A stretch of 64,000 bases of DNA from assembly GCA_948146395.1 (NCBI GenBank), contig OX411559.1, positions 38,558,679 to 38,622,678 on the forward strand, written 5' to 3'. Position numbers and translations under genes: made by a program. The notes under the pieces are model-generated. The model had not been told where the DNA came from. It searched no databases and saw only the letters and a program-made list of their open reading frames with translations. The stretch's first letter is position 1, and each line of letters starts with the position of its first letter. The DNA is from Fragum whitleyi. Taxonomy: Eukaryota > Mollusca > Bivalvia > Cardiida > Cardiidae. Positions 22,015 through 32,151 of the stretch are shown here, in pieces.

Positions 22015-23213
22015 TTAGCTCCACTGGCTGAAAGCCACTGGGGCTATTGTCATGGCGTTGTGTCCGTCGTGCGTCCGTCCGTGCGTCCGTGCGTGCGTCC
22101 GGTCGTAAACTTTTCTTTAAAAATCTTCTCCTCAGAAACTTCTGGATGGATTTCAACCAAACTTCATAGGAATGATCCTTGGGTGACCCTCTTTCAAAGT
22201 TGTTCAAGAAATTTTGGTCCGATGAAAAACATGGATTTAATGGGCGTGGCTTATTTCCAAATATGGTAAAAAGTGAGTTTTCTCAGATTCTAATCAATGG
22301 ATACCAATTAAATCTTACATGAATAATCCTTGGGTGACCTTTTATCAGTCTATAAAAAATCATTGTGATCGGATGGAAAATATGCATTTTATGGGCGGAG
22401 GTCATTTCTCTATATGTTATATTGTGGAAACTTTGAAAATCATTTTCTCTTAATCTAACTGATGGATATCAACCAAATTTCACTGGAATGATCCTTGAGT
22501 GACCCTTTATCAGTCTTTAAAAAATCATTGTGATTGGATGAAAAATATGTATTTTATGGGCGGAGGTCATTTCTCTATATGTTATATAGTGGAAACTTTG
22601 AAAATCATTTCCTCAGAATGTAACTGATGGATATCAACAAAATTTCACTGGAATGATCCTTGAGTAACACTTTATCAATTTACTAAAAATTATTTTGATT
22701 GGATGAAAAATATGCATTTTATGGGCAGAGGTCATTTCTCTATATGTTATATAGTGGAAACTTTGAAAATCATTTTCTCAGAATTTGATTTTTGGATATC
22801 AATTAAATTTCACTGGAATGACACTTGAGTGAACCTTTATCAGTGTACCAAAAATTATTTTGATTGGATGAAAAATATACATTTTATGGGTGGAGATCAA
22901 TTCTCAATATGTTAAATAGTGGAAACTCTGAAAATCATTTTCTCAGAATGTAAATTATGGATATCAATCAAACATTTTTGGTATGATCTTTGGGTGACCC
23001 ATTATCATGCAGTCAAAAATTATTTTGATTTGATGAAAAATATGTCTTTTAATAGCAGAGGTCATTTCTCTTTCTTTTATATAGTTGAAACTTTGAAAAT
23101 CATTTTCAACATCAGTAGAACCCCAAATATCTAAAAATCTAGTCAAAATATTTATTTGCTTTTACATGAATTTCAAGCCTGTGGAGCGACTCAAGCCATT
23201 CATGGCTTTCTAG
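22015..23213 (+). mobile_element. family A element A3 nested in a family B element
   Basis: Complete A element: TTAGCTCCACTGG hairpin, GTCCGTCCGTGCG tract, about six ~165-bp monomers, GTGGAGCGACTCA, AGCCATTCATGGCT, TTTCTAG. The flanks CGGGCTCAACC and TTACATAGAATCAAAG rejoin to the uninterrupted order seen at 37080-37110. The insertion site is a run of T, consistent with insertion between two T residues without duplication. Confidence 0.85.
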
Positions 23214-23252
23214 TTACATAGAATCAAAGAGCAAAAATCTTTAAAAATCTTA
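23214..23252 (+). mobile_element. family B element B2, middle piece
   Basis: TTACATAGAATCAAAGAGCA and TTTAAAAATCTT continue the B2 monomer interrupted by A3. It breaks again at about 23252. Confidence 0.6.
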
Positions 23253-24003
23253 CCGATAAATTTACAAGCCCACACAATGTCAGAATCAAGTACGATCAAC
23301 TTTCAAACTTTATAAGCAAAATAAAATAGTTCTAGATTTAAAGAATGGATAAATGTATTAAATATTTCCCTTATGTCACTATTCGAAATAATAATTCGGC
23401 TACTTTCAATTCACGACGACAAAATCATTATTTACCAACGTCGTGCTTGTTCTACACGGTTCAAAACCAGTTGTCTATACAGTTTCCAAAAATGTATCTC
23501 CACTGGTTCAAAATCGCCTCAAAACCTTGTTTCTCCACTGTACCAATGGAAAACCGGCCTGTTTCTGCACTGGACCGTTGTCGATTTACAAAAACTAAAA
23601 ATATCACTTTCCAAAATGCTTTTTCAGGGCTGTCAAAAATCGGGATGGTTTTTGGGGGGTTGGGCTTACGATAGGTCGTTGGACATAGGTGATATTATTA
23701 GTAATGAATCAAATATTCTGGAATGAATCCTACGATCACCGCTTCAATTTCGGTTTTTGCTATTTACCCAACTTTATCGATTGAATCCAAGTTGTGTTGT
23801 ATGCATAACGAGAAATCAATGGGAAAATAAGAAAATCGGACATTTCATGTTGGTCACAATGTCTATCATTAAACACCATCAGTTAAATTAACCTGTATTT
23901 TTGCGATTGAAAATGTACCTACTTTTAACTGTTGTTTACGTCCGCCATCTTGCATGCTTCTACACTGGGCTCTTTTTTACTGCACTGTACCAGGTATACG
24001 ACT
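23253..24003. other. unidentified ~750-bp insert inside B2
   Basis: The B2 text stops after AAAAATCTT and resumes at CTCTGTAACCAGATGGCATA. The sequence between has no match elsewhere in the window. Two overlapping ORFs of 109 and 117 aa in different frames resemble nothing I know. It could be another transposon or host DNA acquired by the element. I found no clear TIR or duplication. Confidence 0.5.
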
Positions 24004-24403
24004 GTGTTCTCTGTAACCAGATGGCATACAGCTTTCATTTTTGGTAAAAATAAAAATCTTCAAAAATCTTCTTCTCTGAAACCAGAAGGCAGACAGCTTT
24101 CATATTTGGTATGTAGCATCATCTAGTGGACCTCTATCAAGTTTGTTCATATCAAGACCCTAGGATCATATTTGGGCTCCACCCGGGTGCAACCCATTTT
24201 ACATATAATCAAAGAGCGAAAATCTTTTAAAATCTTCTTAATTGAAACCAGAGGGCACACTGCTTTCATTTTTGGTATGTAGCATCATCTTACGGGCCCC
24301 TACCAAGTTTGTTCATATCAAGACCCTTGGGTCATATTTGGGCTCCACCTGGGGGCATCCCTTTCAGCTCATCTTAGCATGATGGGTGAAAATGGGAAAA
24401 CCT
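24004..24403 (+). mobile_element. family B element B2, distal piece
   Basis: Two monomers with CTGAAACCAGAAGGCAGACA, GGTATGTAGCATCATCT and TCATATTTGGGCTCCACC. The usual 3' hairpin and CTTGT end are not reached; the element fades after CAGCTCATCTTAGCATG. Confidence 0.65.
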
Positions 24404-24870
24404 CCCAGCCACAAATTCAGCATCTTTAAAGTATATTTTAAGTACAAATGAAGCCCTCTCCTGGGGTATTAATGATGCGCTATTGAAGCATGTGCTTCTA
24501 CTGTACTTAAGATTTATATCAGAAACTTTCATTACAAAATACACAGCCAAAGTTCTTTTGAAGCACGTCTAAAATATGCTAATTAGGCTTCAAATGTACT
24601 TCATAGAAGGCAGCATCATTGAAGCTTCACATGAAGTACAACTGAAGTCCTATACCCTGAAGTATATTTAAAGCTCATTTCTTCATCAGTGCTCAAGGTG
24701 ATGCTTAAAAGATGCTTCACCATGTGAAGTATGTTTAAAGTACATCTTCTAATTTTAACTGGAAGTACATTTGAAGTATTCCTTAAAAACAAATCAAACA
24801 TACTGAAAGTATACTTCATGTTGCAAAGTATCTTTGAAGCTTAACCTGTAGCACCTGATTCATTTTCTTC
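24404..24870. repeat. AAGTA-rich repeat region, copy 1
   Basis: GAAGTACA, TTGAAGTA, GAAGCTTCA and similar words recur every 10-25 bp in both orientations. The region at 36490-36945 has the same texture. Both lie beside family B pieces carrying the CTGAAACCAGAAGG monomer, hinting at a common element. Confidence 0.5.
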
Positions 24871-24974
24871 CACAAATATCCGTAAAGTGCCATTTAGGAC
24901 TTCTTCGGAACATTTTACACAACCACAGAGTTTCAGAAGAATTTCCCAAACCAAAATTGTAAGCTTATTTTTAA

Positions 24975-25235
24975 GATTTTCGCTAGCTTGTGATTTAAGG
25001 TTGCGCATGCTCAGATTTGGAACCTTTGCGCATGCTTGCGCAAGCTAGTACAAGCTAATGGAATTTTTTTAAATCGCAAGCTAATTTAGATTGTCGCAAG
25101 CTTGCGCAAGCTTAGATTTGGAACCTTTGCACTAGCTTGCGCAAGTTAGTACAAGCTAATGGAATCTTGTTAACCAAGCATGTTTCTGTCAAACACTTGC
25201 AAGCTTGTGCAAGCTAGTACAAGCTAGTGCAAACT
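24975..25235. repeat. AAGCTTGCGCAAGCT-type palindromic repeats
   Basis: GCGCAAGCTAGTACAAGCTA-like units recur at 25040-25065, 25135-25160 and 25200-25225, with GCAAGCTTGCGCAAGCTTAG between. The word AAGCT or AGCTT dominates about 260 bp. Confidence 0.6.
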
Positions 25236-25379
25236 GGAGATAGAAAGCTGGCATGTATACACAGTAACACCAAGTTTTTCCTAGTTTTAAAAATTTATAT
25301 AATTTTGCCACATCAATTCATAACTTTTGAAACACTTTCATTTTTTATGCATTTGTCATTGTTGTGAAGGACAATTGAT

Positions 25380-25690
25380 GTTGAGCCTGCATTTTAAGCT
25401 CAGCTATTTTCAGAGAAAACCAGAGGTATATAACCTTGGTGTTGTCATAGGCCTCATTGTTGTGGTCGGTGTAGTCATTCATAACTTTGACATTTTGTGA
25501 TATCTCTGGTTCTACTAAAGGCATTAACTTGAAACTTAGCGCACATTGTACACTATTAAAAGAGCAACCTTTACTATCAAGAGGGATAACTCTAGCTGTA
25601 TTTTGTGGGAATTACGCCCCTTTTTCAATCTAAGATGTTTTGTCCACTATACAGTACACAACAGCTGAGCATAGGCTCTCTTTACCTTGA
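25380..25690 (+). mobile_element. family F copy 2
   Basis: TTTGTGATATCTCTGGTTCT, TTGAAACTTAGCGCACATTG and TATCAAGAGGGATAACTCTA run parallel to 18590-18720. GCTCAGCTATTTTCAGAG near 25398 may be the 5' side and CAGCTGAGCATAGGC near 25668 its inverted partner. The 3' CTTGT is not evident. Confidence 0.5.
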
Positions 25691-25987
25691 CCTTGCGGTG
25701 TGACCTTCACGCTTTCTGAATATTTCTTTCAAATATTACATCTACTCATGACAGAGAGCAATTGTGCCAAGTAAATTTGAAATCTAACAAAAAATGAAGG
25801 AGTTATTGCCTGGACAAAATCTGACAGACTTACAGTTTAACAGAACCACACCAAACGTTTGTTTTTACAACCGACTTACTGATTAACAGAAGCACTCCAA
25901 ACTATTGTTGTTACAACGATGTCTTGCTCATCACAAGTAGGCCGACAAAAGAGCTATTTTCTTGGTCACACTATATCATAAGCACTT
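25691..25987. other. unassigned, with GACCTTGACC-type start
   Basis: CCTTGACCTTGCGGTGTGAC resembles phrases in family D. The rest, to 25987, is not recognised. Confidence 0.35.
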
Positions 25988-26226
25988 TCTAACCCTTGTC
26001 ATGCTGCACCTGGAATATTCCTACCTTGACAGGAGTTATAGACAAAGACAAGCCTGCACATATGTGCAATCTGATCTTAGTTTATACCACCTGATTTTCC
26101 TTTTTTAACAAGAAAATTTTGAAAATTTTATCATTTGTGATTCCCAATCATTGCATCCAGTGCTTGCAGCACTACGATTTTACAGAAACTTTGCTAAAGA
26201 TTTTATTCGGCAAGACATGGGTAAAG
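25988..26226. mobile_element. MITE-1 copy, aged
   Basis: CTAACCCTTGTCATGCTG at the left and CAAGACATGGGTAA at the right are mutated versions of the TTAA CCCTTGTCATGCTG ends. The internal GCCTGCACATATGTGCAATC palindrome is retained. Confidence 0.65.
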
Positions 26227-26371
26227 GTTTCAAAGCTCTTTGAGCTGTCACACATTTACTGTTAATTATGCAATTAAATAGTGAATCAGTCATACAAGGA
26301 TCACCCCTTTCATTTCTGAAATGTTTCAAAACAACACTTTAATGGCCTTCACCGCATTGCTCAGCAATGGA

Positions 26372-26555
26372 TTAGTTTTTTTTTACAGCATTGACAGCTG
26401 TCCTTGCCCCAATACAACTTGACTGAGACAGCTCCTCTCTTGTAAAAAGAACACCAAGCAGAGCGATGACCTGCTTCCTTGGTTGACGACAGTTGTGATT
26501 GGGTAATATGACACGATATGTTGCCCACAAGCTGAATGTTCTTCTGTCCATCATT
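26372..26555 (-). CDS. BEN-like domain exon (candidate, terminal or near-terminal)
   Basis: On the minus strand a splice acceptor TCTATGTTTCAG precedes 26555. One frame stays open for 60 codons to a TAA at 26374-26372. It contains LLGVLFTREELSQSSCIGAR, close to the LFTxEELxxSSxxG core of BEN domains, which bind DNA or proteins in chromatin and transcription factors. That is a family-level recognition from motif only; the N-terminal strand of the domain is poorly conserved. The exon begins with one base that completes the two left over from the exon ending at 27657, so the frame carries across the intron. The true end could be a donor at GCT|GTAAAA (26387) instead of the stop. If the stop is real the domain is short at its C-terminus, and ATTAAA at 26337-26342 would be a possible poly(A) signal. 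The exon could equally be a decayed gene remnant. Confidence 0.45.
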
Positions 26556-26562
26556 CTGAAAC

Positions 26563-27142
26563 ATAGAAGACGTGTTTGTGAAACTCAAATGCCCTGAAAC
26601 AGCATTTTTTTCTCAAAACTTTGACCTTGACAGGTGACCATATCACGCGACATTGGTACCTCAAGATGCACATTATTGTTATCTAAAATCATGCCAAATA
26701 TGAGGCTGATAACTTAAAAAGGCTCCAAGATATTAACAAGGTTTTTGAGAAGTTTGTTCTTGACAAATGACCTTGACCTTGTTATATGACCTTCACCTTG
26801 CTATCAGCTGATGTGTATCATTGAGGTGTATCATCATGCCAAATGTAAGGCTTGTACCTTAAATAGGCTTGAAGATATTGGCTATGTCAAGTTTTTTGTG
26901 GCAATGTTAAGTTCTTGAGTTAAGTTTTTTTTTAAGTTGACCTTGACTTTGGTATCATCAGATGCATATCATTGAGATCTATCATCATGCCAAATATGAT
27001 CATCGTATCTTAAATAGCCTTAAAAAAATTGACTATGTTAAGTTTTTTGGCTAAGTTTTGCACACAGATGGACAGACAGACAGACAGACAGACAACGGTA
27101 AAACAATATGCCCCTCATCTTATGGATGCAGGGGAATAAAAA
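26563..27142 (-). mobile_element. family D element in the candidate gene's intron
   Basis: Read on the minus strand: 5' hairpin ATTCCCCTGCATCCAT...GAGGGGCATATTG, a GTCTGTCTGTCTGTCTGTCC tract, then monomers with GCCAAATATGAGGC-like and AAGGTCAAGGTCA phrases. It ends CAGGGCATTTGAGTTTCACA, AACACGTCTT, the family D 3' terminus. That end lies about 8 bp from the acceptor of the BEN-like exon. Confidence 0.75.
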
Positions 27143-27656
27143 GATAAAGTTTTAAAACTTTTTTTGTGCTCAACTCAACTGAGCATGAAATTTATATTGC
27201 TCATAAATGGTAAAATGCTAACAATTGTTGGCATCTTTCCATTTATGAGCAAGATAAATAACTGGTTTTGATGATTTAAGGATTAAATTACCACTGATTC
27301 TGGTTATTTATTATTTATGAGAAGTTAAAATTTCAAATTCAGCTGATTCGAGCATAAAAATTTTTTATTACCTCAGGGCCGTGAGAGACTAAGAGTCTGT
27401 ATATTAAAATGGTCTTAAGTTTGATTTACTGCCGAAGAATTTCACAGAAATCAAGGCTGTTGTGGGCTTCCTCCTGATGTTATGCCCAAGTTAACATATT
27501 TTTACATGTGTGGTCATACAATTTTTATGACAAGGCATTATTGCCTAAGTAGAAGTGATGTTATATAGATACCTGAGCAACTTACATAGAAAAAGTCTAA
27601 TTGTTACTTTGACCATCCTCTAGTACCAAATTTATGCAAAATTAAGCACAACTTAC
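27143..27656. other. intronic, unassigned
   Basis: It lies between the two candidate exons on the minus strand. ATTTATATTGCTCATAAATGG / CCATTTATGAGCAAGATAAAT near 27190-27255 is a foldback. No other feature was recognised. Confidence 0.4.
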
Positions 27657-27931
27657 AAGAATAGTAAATGAATTACTGTCACATTTTCTTCCCAGAGGTA
27701 CTGTTTTTCAACTGCAACAGGCTGTTCAGCAGTATCATTCTGTCTCTCAAATACAGGACTGCATGGTGAATCATTGTTTGCTGAAATGCTCTTTGAAGGA
27801 GTACTGCCTGAAGGATTACTTAGTGGAGTACTGGTAGCTGTATTCCATTTGAGATGGGCTTCTGCAAGACTGTGGGCTACTGCCAGATTATCCAAACAGT
27901 TGTTGACACACAGGATTGTTTCTTTGATATC
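27657..27931 (-). CDS. internal exon of candidate minus-strand gene
   Basis: The minus strand has an acceptor GCCATGAAACAG just before 27931 and a strong donor GTAAGT at 27656-27651. The 275-bp interval between is open in one frame: 91 codons plus two bases. It starts at a codon boundary and ends in phase 2, which fits the single leading base of the BEN-like exon at 26555. Residues include NCLDNLAVAHSLAEAHLKWN, a probable amphipathic helix, followed by a Ser/Pro/Thr-rich linker (STPLSNPSGSTPSKS) and an acidic stretch. I do not recognise the family. The helix-plus-linker upstream of a BEN-like exon fits a nuclear regulator, but that is inference. No other window sequence repeats this exon, which argues against a transposon origin. 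The upstream exon is uncertain. Confidence 0.5.
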
Positions 27932-28322
27932 TGTTTCATGGCAAAAAAAATATATATGCTTACATTTTGTAACATTTTTTTAGAAAGTGCCTGACCAAAT
28001 GACTGGCAAAATTTTTCAACTTTCCAGAAGTCTGCAAACCAGGAACATTCATTCTAAGTTAAGTTAAATAGACCAACTATAATTTGGTAGAATAAGTAAG
28101 ATTTTAAAGTTAAAATAAGTCTGTCCCTGCCAAGCCCATATTCAGGGGTCAGTTTAAATTTCACAATATTGTGAAGGGCAACCCAAGTTTGGTATGATTA
28201 CAACTTACAAAGAAATCATTGACTACACACTACATCAACGCATGACAGATCCTTAGTGGCTGTACATATTACCTCTAGAACATATGCTCAGTGAGCTAAA
28301 AAAAAATGCCAATATAAAATAA
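27932..28322. other. intronic or unassigned DNA
   Basis: No recognised repeat or exon between the candidate exon and the family C element. Confidence 0.35.
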
Positions 28323-29545
28323 CAAGAGGCCCAAGAGGGCCTGTATCGCTCCACTGGCTTTAACATCATTAGACTTGCATTAAATGAATCTTTCTTTGAA
28401 TGAAAACAACACTTTGAAATCTTTTAAGACCTATTTTATATTAATTAACTGGGTATGGCTCACATTGCACCAAAATTCTCAAGTTTTATTGAAATCGGCC
28501 CAACCTTCATCAGGAGATGTCGTTCAAAGATTTCGGGCTCAAAATAAGCCACACCCTGACATGCCAATATTTATGGGCTCATTAATATTTCGCATACAAT
28601 TTTTGAAAAGGGTCACAGAAGGAACATTCTGGTAAAATTTCATTGAAATCATTGATTCAGGAGGAGATGTCATTCAAAGAATTCGGGCTCAAAATAAGCC
28701 CCACCCTGCCACACCCATATTTATAGGCAAATCAAATTTTTGAGAGCAACTTTTGGAAAGGGTCTCCCAAGGAACATTCTGGTAGAATTTCATTGAAATC
28801 AGCCCAATGGTTCAGGAGGAAATGTCGTTCAAAGATTTCAGACTCAAATAAGCCCTGCCCTGCCACGCCCATATTTCGGGGGCCAATCAAAATTTCAGGA
28901 ACAATTTTAAACAGGGTTACCCCAGGAACATTCTGGTTAAGTTTGGTTGAAATCAGCCCAGTGGTTCAGGAGGAGATGTCATTCAAAGATTTTGGGCTCA
29001 AAATAAGCCCCGCCCTGCCACGCCCATATTTGAGGGTCAATCAAAATTTCTTGAACAATTTAAGTAAAGGGTCACCCAAGGAACATTCATGTCGAGTTTC
29101 ATTGAAATTGGCCCAATGGTTTGGGAGGAGAAGATTTTTAAAGATTTCAAAGTGAAAAAATGCCACGCCCTGCCACGCCCATATTTAGGGGTCAATCAAA
29201 ATTTCTTTAACAATTTTAGAAGAGGGTCCCCCAAGGAACATTTCTACCAAGTTTCATTGAAATTGGCCCAATGGTTTGGGAGGAGAAGATTTTTAAAGAT
29301 TTCAAAGTGAAAAAATGCCACGCCCTGCCACGCCCATATTTGGGGGTCAATCAAAATTTCTTTAACAATTTTAGAAGAGGGTCCCCCAAGGAACATTTCT
29401 ACCAAGTTTCATCAAAATCCACCCATTGGTTTGGGAGGAGAAGATGTTTAAAGAAAAAGTTTACGCACGGACGCACGGACGGACGCACGCACGACGGACA
29501 CACCGCCATGACAATAGCTCGCTGGCCTTCGGCCAGTGGAGCTAA
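28323..29545 (-). mobile_element. family C element, full length, copy C1
   Basis: Minus-strand 5' end TTAGCTCCACTGGCCGAAGG pairs with GGCCAGCGAGCT as a hairpin, followed by a GTCC/GTGCGTCC tract. Monomers contain TTGGGCCAATTTCAATGAAA and GGCGTGGCAGGGCG, in about seven units of 120-190 bp. The 3' part has CCAGTGGAGC, the inverse of the 5' end, then GATACA, the palindrome AGGCCCTCTTGGGCCT, and CTTGT. Two adjacent units (29110-29290 and 29290-29440) are nearly identical. Confidence 0.85.
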
Positions 29546-29643
29546 AAATGGGCAGGAGTTCCCCTATAATATCAATTTTTCTGCTAAGAAAGATCTTGAG
29601 AACAAACCTTGTCGGTCCAATATCAAAAACAAAACAAATATGT
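29546..29643. other. short unassigned spacer
   Basis: Nothing recognised. Confidence 0.3.
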
Positions 29644-30002
29644 TTAACCCTTGTCATACTGAAATAGGATTTTCATGCTATTCAAAAAAGATAGACAAAG
29701 ATTTGTCTGCTCAAGTGTTCATTCTGAAGTCTATTTCTGATATTAACTTACAAACCCGAAAATAAGAATAATAATTATGAAATAGAACCTGAATGACACT
29801 TTGATTTCAATGCAATCTTGCAAAGGAACATAAGTGCAGTAAGATTCTAGTCAAAACCATGTGATTTTACTTTTTAAATCAGAAAAGTCTAAAAATAATA
29901 TTTGTGAATAAAAGTCTGACTCATGATTTGTGTTTTCAGTGCTTTCAGCACTTTGATTCCAAATCAATCTTTTGAGGTTTTATTCTGCATGACAAGGGTT
30001 AT
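29644..30002. mobile_element. MITE-1 long variant
   Basis: TTAACCCTTGTCATACTGAA at the left and CTGCATGACAAGGG at the right, with TTAA on the left and TTAT on the right. At about 359 bp it is longer than the usual 248 bp, though no inner insertion is clear. Confidence 0.65.
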
Positions 30003-30334
30003 AAAGACAAAGTGCAACATATTGAAAGCAGAGCTATGGTTCTTTCCCTAGTCAGTAGATAATCATTCTGACCAATTTTCAGGTTGATTAGGCTAAAAAT
30101 ATGGCCTCCAGAGTATCCACAAGGTTTTTAAGATTTGACCCCATGATCTAGTTTTTGACCCCATTGACCCAATTTTGTATTTCTCATATTCCATCAAGAC
30201 AGCGATTCTGACCAATTTTCAGGTTGAGTAGGCCAAAAACATGGCCTCTAGAGTGTACACAAGGTAAATGTTGTTGACGTACGTCACACAACCCCAAAAG
30301 CTCACCTTGAGCACTTTGTGCTCAGGTAAGCTAA
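30003..30334 (-). mobile_element. family B-type element, 3'-truncated
   Basis: The minus-strand 5' end at 30334 reads TTAGCTTACCTGAGCAC with GTGCTCAAGGTGAGC, the family B hairpin. Two diverged units with TCTGACCAATTTTCAGGTTG follow. There is no GTCC tract or CTTGT end. Confidence 0.65.
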
Positions 30335-30395
30335 AAATGCACATCAAATTTTCAAAGGCAGATTGATACCATAAAACATTATACCCTTGATCCCC

Positions 30396-30780
30396 TGATA
30401 TGTGGACCACAGAGAAATGTTCCGCTGACTTTTTTTTTTTTTTGAACATGTATAATAATATAGACAAGGGGTCGAACTCCATTTTGTGGAGGTATTTGTC
30501 TTAGATGCGAAATTGACACTGAATCGAACAACATTTTAGTTTGGCTTTCGTAAACAAAGTTTGTATGGTCATTGAATTAAGAACTTGTTGGTAGTTAATC
30601 CATTTAGCTATGAAATGATGTATTTGGCATTCAGATTGGGTAAAAACTGACTTAGAAATCGACTCTGGATTCGTGCTGGGTGATTTTCGCTCCAAAATGG
30701 AGTTCGACCCCTTGTCTATATTTTCATATATGTTCTGAAAAAAAATCAGCGGGACATTTCCCTGTGGTGTGGACATGAAG
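30396..30780. mobile_element. foldback with ~90-bp arms
   Basis: CTGATATGTGGACCACAGAG...GACAAGGGGTCGAACTCC at the left is the inverse of GGAGTTCGACCCCTTGTC...TGTGGTGTGGACATGAAG at the right, with a loop of roughly 210 bp. The 87-94 aa ORFs on the minus strand are side effects. Confidence 0.7.
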
Positions 30781-31164
30781 TTCAACAGATGAAAACAGTG
30801 TCATCTAATTCTACTTACATATTTCTTGAATATATCTGTTTTCACAGTGACAATCTTGTACGAATACCAGTGATGCTATTACATGTCTGACATTTTTTCT
30901 CAGTGCTCCAGATAATTTCAAAGGCCATCAGTACAGTACTGATTGAAATAATTTTAAATCAGTACCTGATATGGGGCTTCAGTACACAGAACTTTCAGTG
31001 AAGAGCAAATGGAAGAAAAGTAATTTTTCGATTCTTTATTATAACCTATAAAACAAGTTTTTGTACCTGAACCTCTTTAACAACAATACAGCAACCCTTC
31101 CATTTAATATAGAATTATCTTTCCTTTTTCAATCATTGAGCCTAGAAACTGAAAATACGTTTTT
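30781..31164. other. unassigned AT-rich DNA
   Basis: Nothing recognised. Confidence 0.35.
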
Positions 31165-31645
31165 TTATGCCCCCGCATCGATAGATCGGGGGCATATTGT
31201 TTTACTCATGTCCGTCTGTCTGTCTGTCTGTCCGTCTGTCCGTCTGTCCGTCCGTCTGTCCGTCCGTCCGTCCGTCCGTCTGTCCGAAAACTTAACCTTG
31301 CCAATATCTTCAAGCCTATTCAAGATACAAAGCTAATATTTGGCATGATGATAGATCTCAATGATCCGCATCAGCTGGTACCAAAGTCAAGGTCATGTGA
31401 CAAGGTCAAGGTCATCGGTCAAGGTCAAACGTCCGAAAACTTAACCCGAAAACTTAACCTTGCCAATATCTTCAAGCCTTTTCAAGATACAAAGCTAATA
31501 TTTGGCATGATGATAGATCTCAATGATCCGCATCAGCTGGTACCAAAGTCAAGGTCATGTGACAAGGTCAAGGTCATCTGTCAAGGTCAAACTTTGAAAA
31601 AAAATGCCGTTACGGGGGCATTCGTGTTTCACAAACACATCTTGT
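31165..31645 (+). mobile_element. family D element D1, young-looking
   Basis: 5' hairpin ATGCCCCCG...CGGGGGCAT, then a GTCTGTCTGTCTGTCCGTC tract. Two ~162-bp units (starts 31291 and 31453) are nearly identical (CCTTGCCAATATCTTCAAGC, GACAAGGTCAAGGTCATC). The 3' end has ACGGGGGCAT, the inverse of the 5' arm, then GTGTTTCACAAACACAT and CTTGT. High unit identity suggests recent duplication. Confidence 0.85.
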
Positions 31646-32007
31646 TTTGTATATAAATTTAATAATTGAGACAGTGAAGAACAGAAAAAATATCCCCCCC
31701 CCCCCCTCCCCTCATCCCCAAATGGATCATAAAAATGTTATATATTTTTTAATTGTATTGAATCTTCTTACATCATATTTTTAATTTTCTCATTTTTTTT
31801 TTTTATTTTGAAACTTCAATTAGGTCTAGTTGGCAGCAAAATCATCTTCTTAATATTTTATAAAATAGGCATAACGGTGAGCATCAGAAAGTGGAGTCTA
31901 CTTTCACTTTACTTTCTGTCAGAAGAACAATTGCAATTTACATTTGAAATCTACATTATAACAAAGCATCAAAACTGATGAATTATGATGAATAATCAAT
32001 TTTGAAC
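31646..32007. other. unassigned AT-rich DNA with poly-C
   Basis: Poly-C at about 31686-31702 and a poly-T stretch near 31794-31804. Nothing else recognised. Confidence 0.4.
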
Positions 32008-32151
32008 CGCAGATTCCTGATCAGTAGTCATTTTTGACTCAGATTGTAGATTTCTCTTGTCCAAGCAGACATTCAAATCGTCGAGAACGAAACTGCTTGC
32101 TACGAACCTTTTCGTTTTAGGGTCCCTTCGTTTTACTGCCTGAACTTTTTT
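32008..32151 (-). CDS. possible first exon of candidate minus-strand gene
   Basis: On the minus strand a frame beginning GCAGTAAAACGAAGGGACCC is open for about 45 codons (RRDPKTKRFVASSFVLDDLN, then DKRNLQ). It contains an ATG at 32031-32029 in good context (TCAAAAATGA) that would start MTTDQESA. A donor GTTCAA after 32008 would leave phase 0, which agrees with the phase-0 start of the exon at 27931. That donor is weak, and without splicing the frame stops three codons later. The sequence retains more CpG than its surroundings, as a promoter-proximal region might. I do not recognise the protein. Whether residues upstream of the ATG are coding is open. Confidence 0.25.

Noticed and set aside
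22919..23674. 71-117 aa ORFs
   Set aside because: Some are in family A monomers; the 109- and 117-aa pair overlap in different frames with no recognisable motif.
26361..26588. Alternative 75-aa frame over the BEN-like exon
   Set aside because: It lacks the LFTxEEL core and starts inside the family D 3' end; the other frame fits the splice phase.
28384..29765. ORFs up to 164 aa in family C
   Set aside because: Open frames follow C monomers and run into the GTCC tract; other copies are not open in the same frame.
31061..31336. ORF with repeated Ser-Val-Arg-Pro motif
   Set aside because: Translation of the GTCTGTCC microsatellite; similar RPSVRP-like strings occur in every family.
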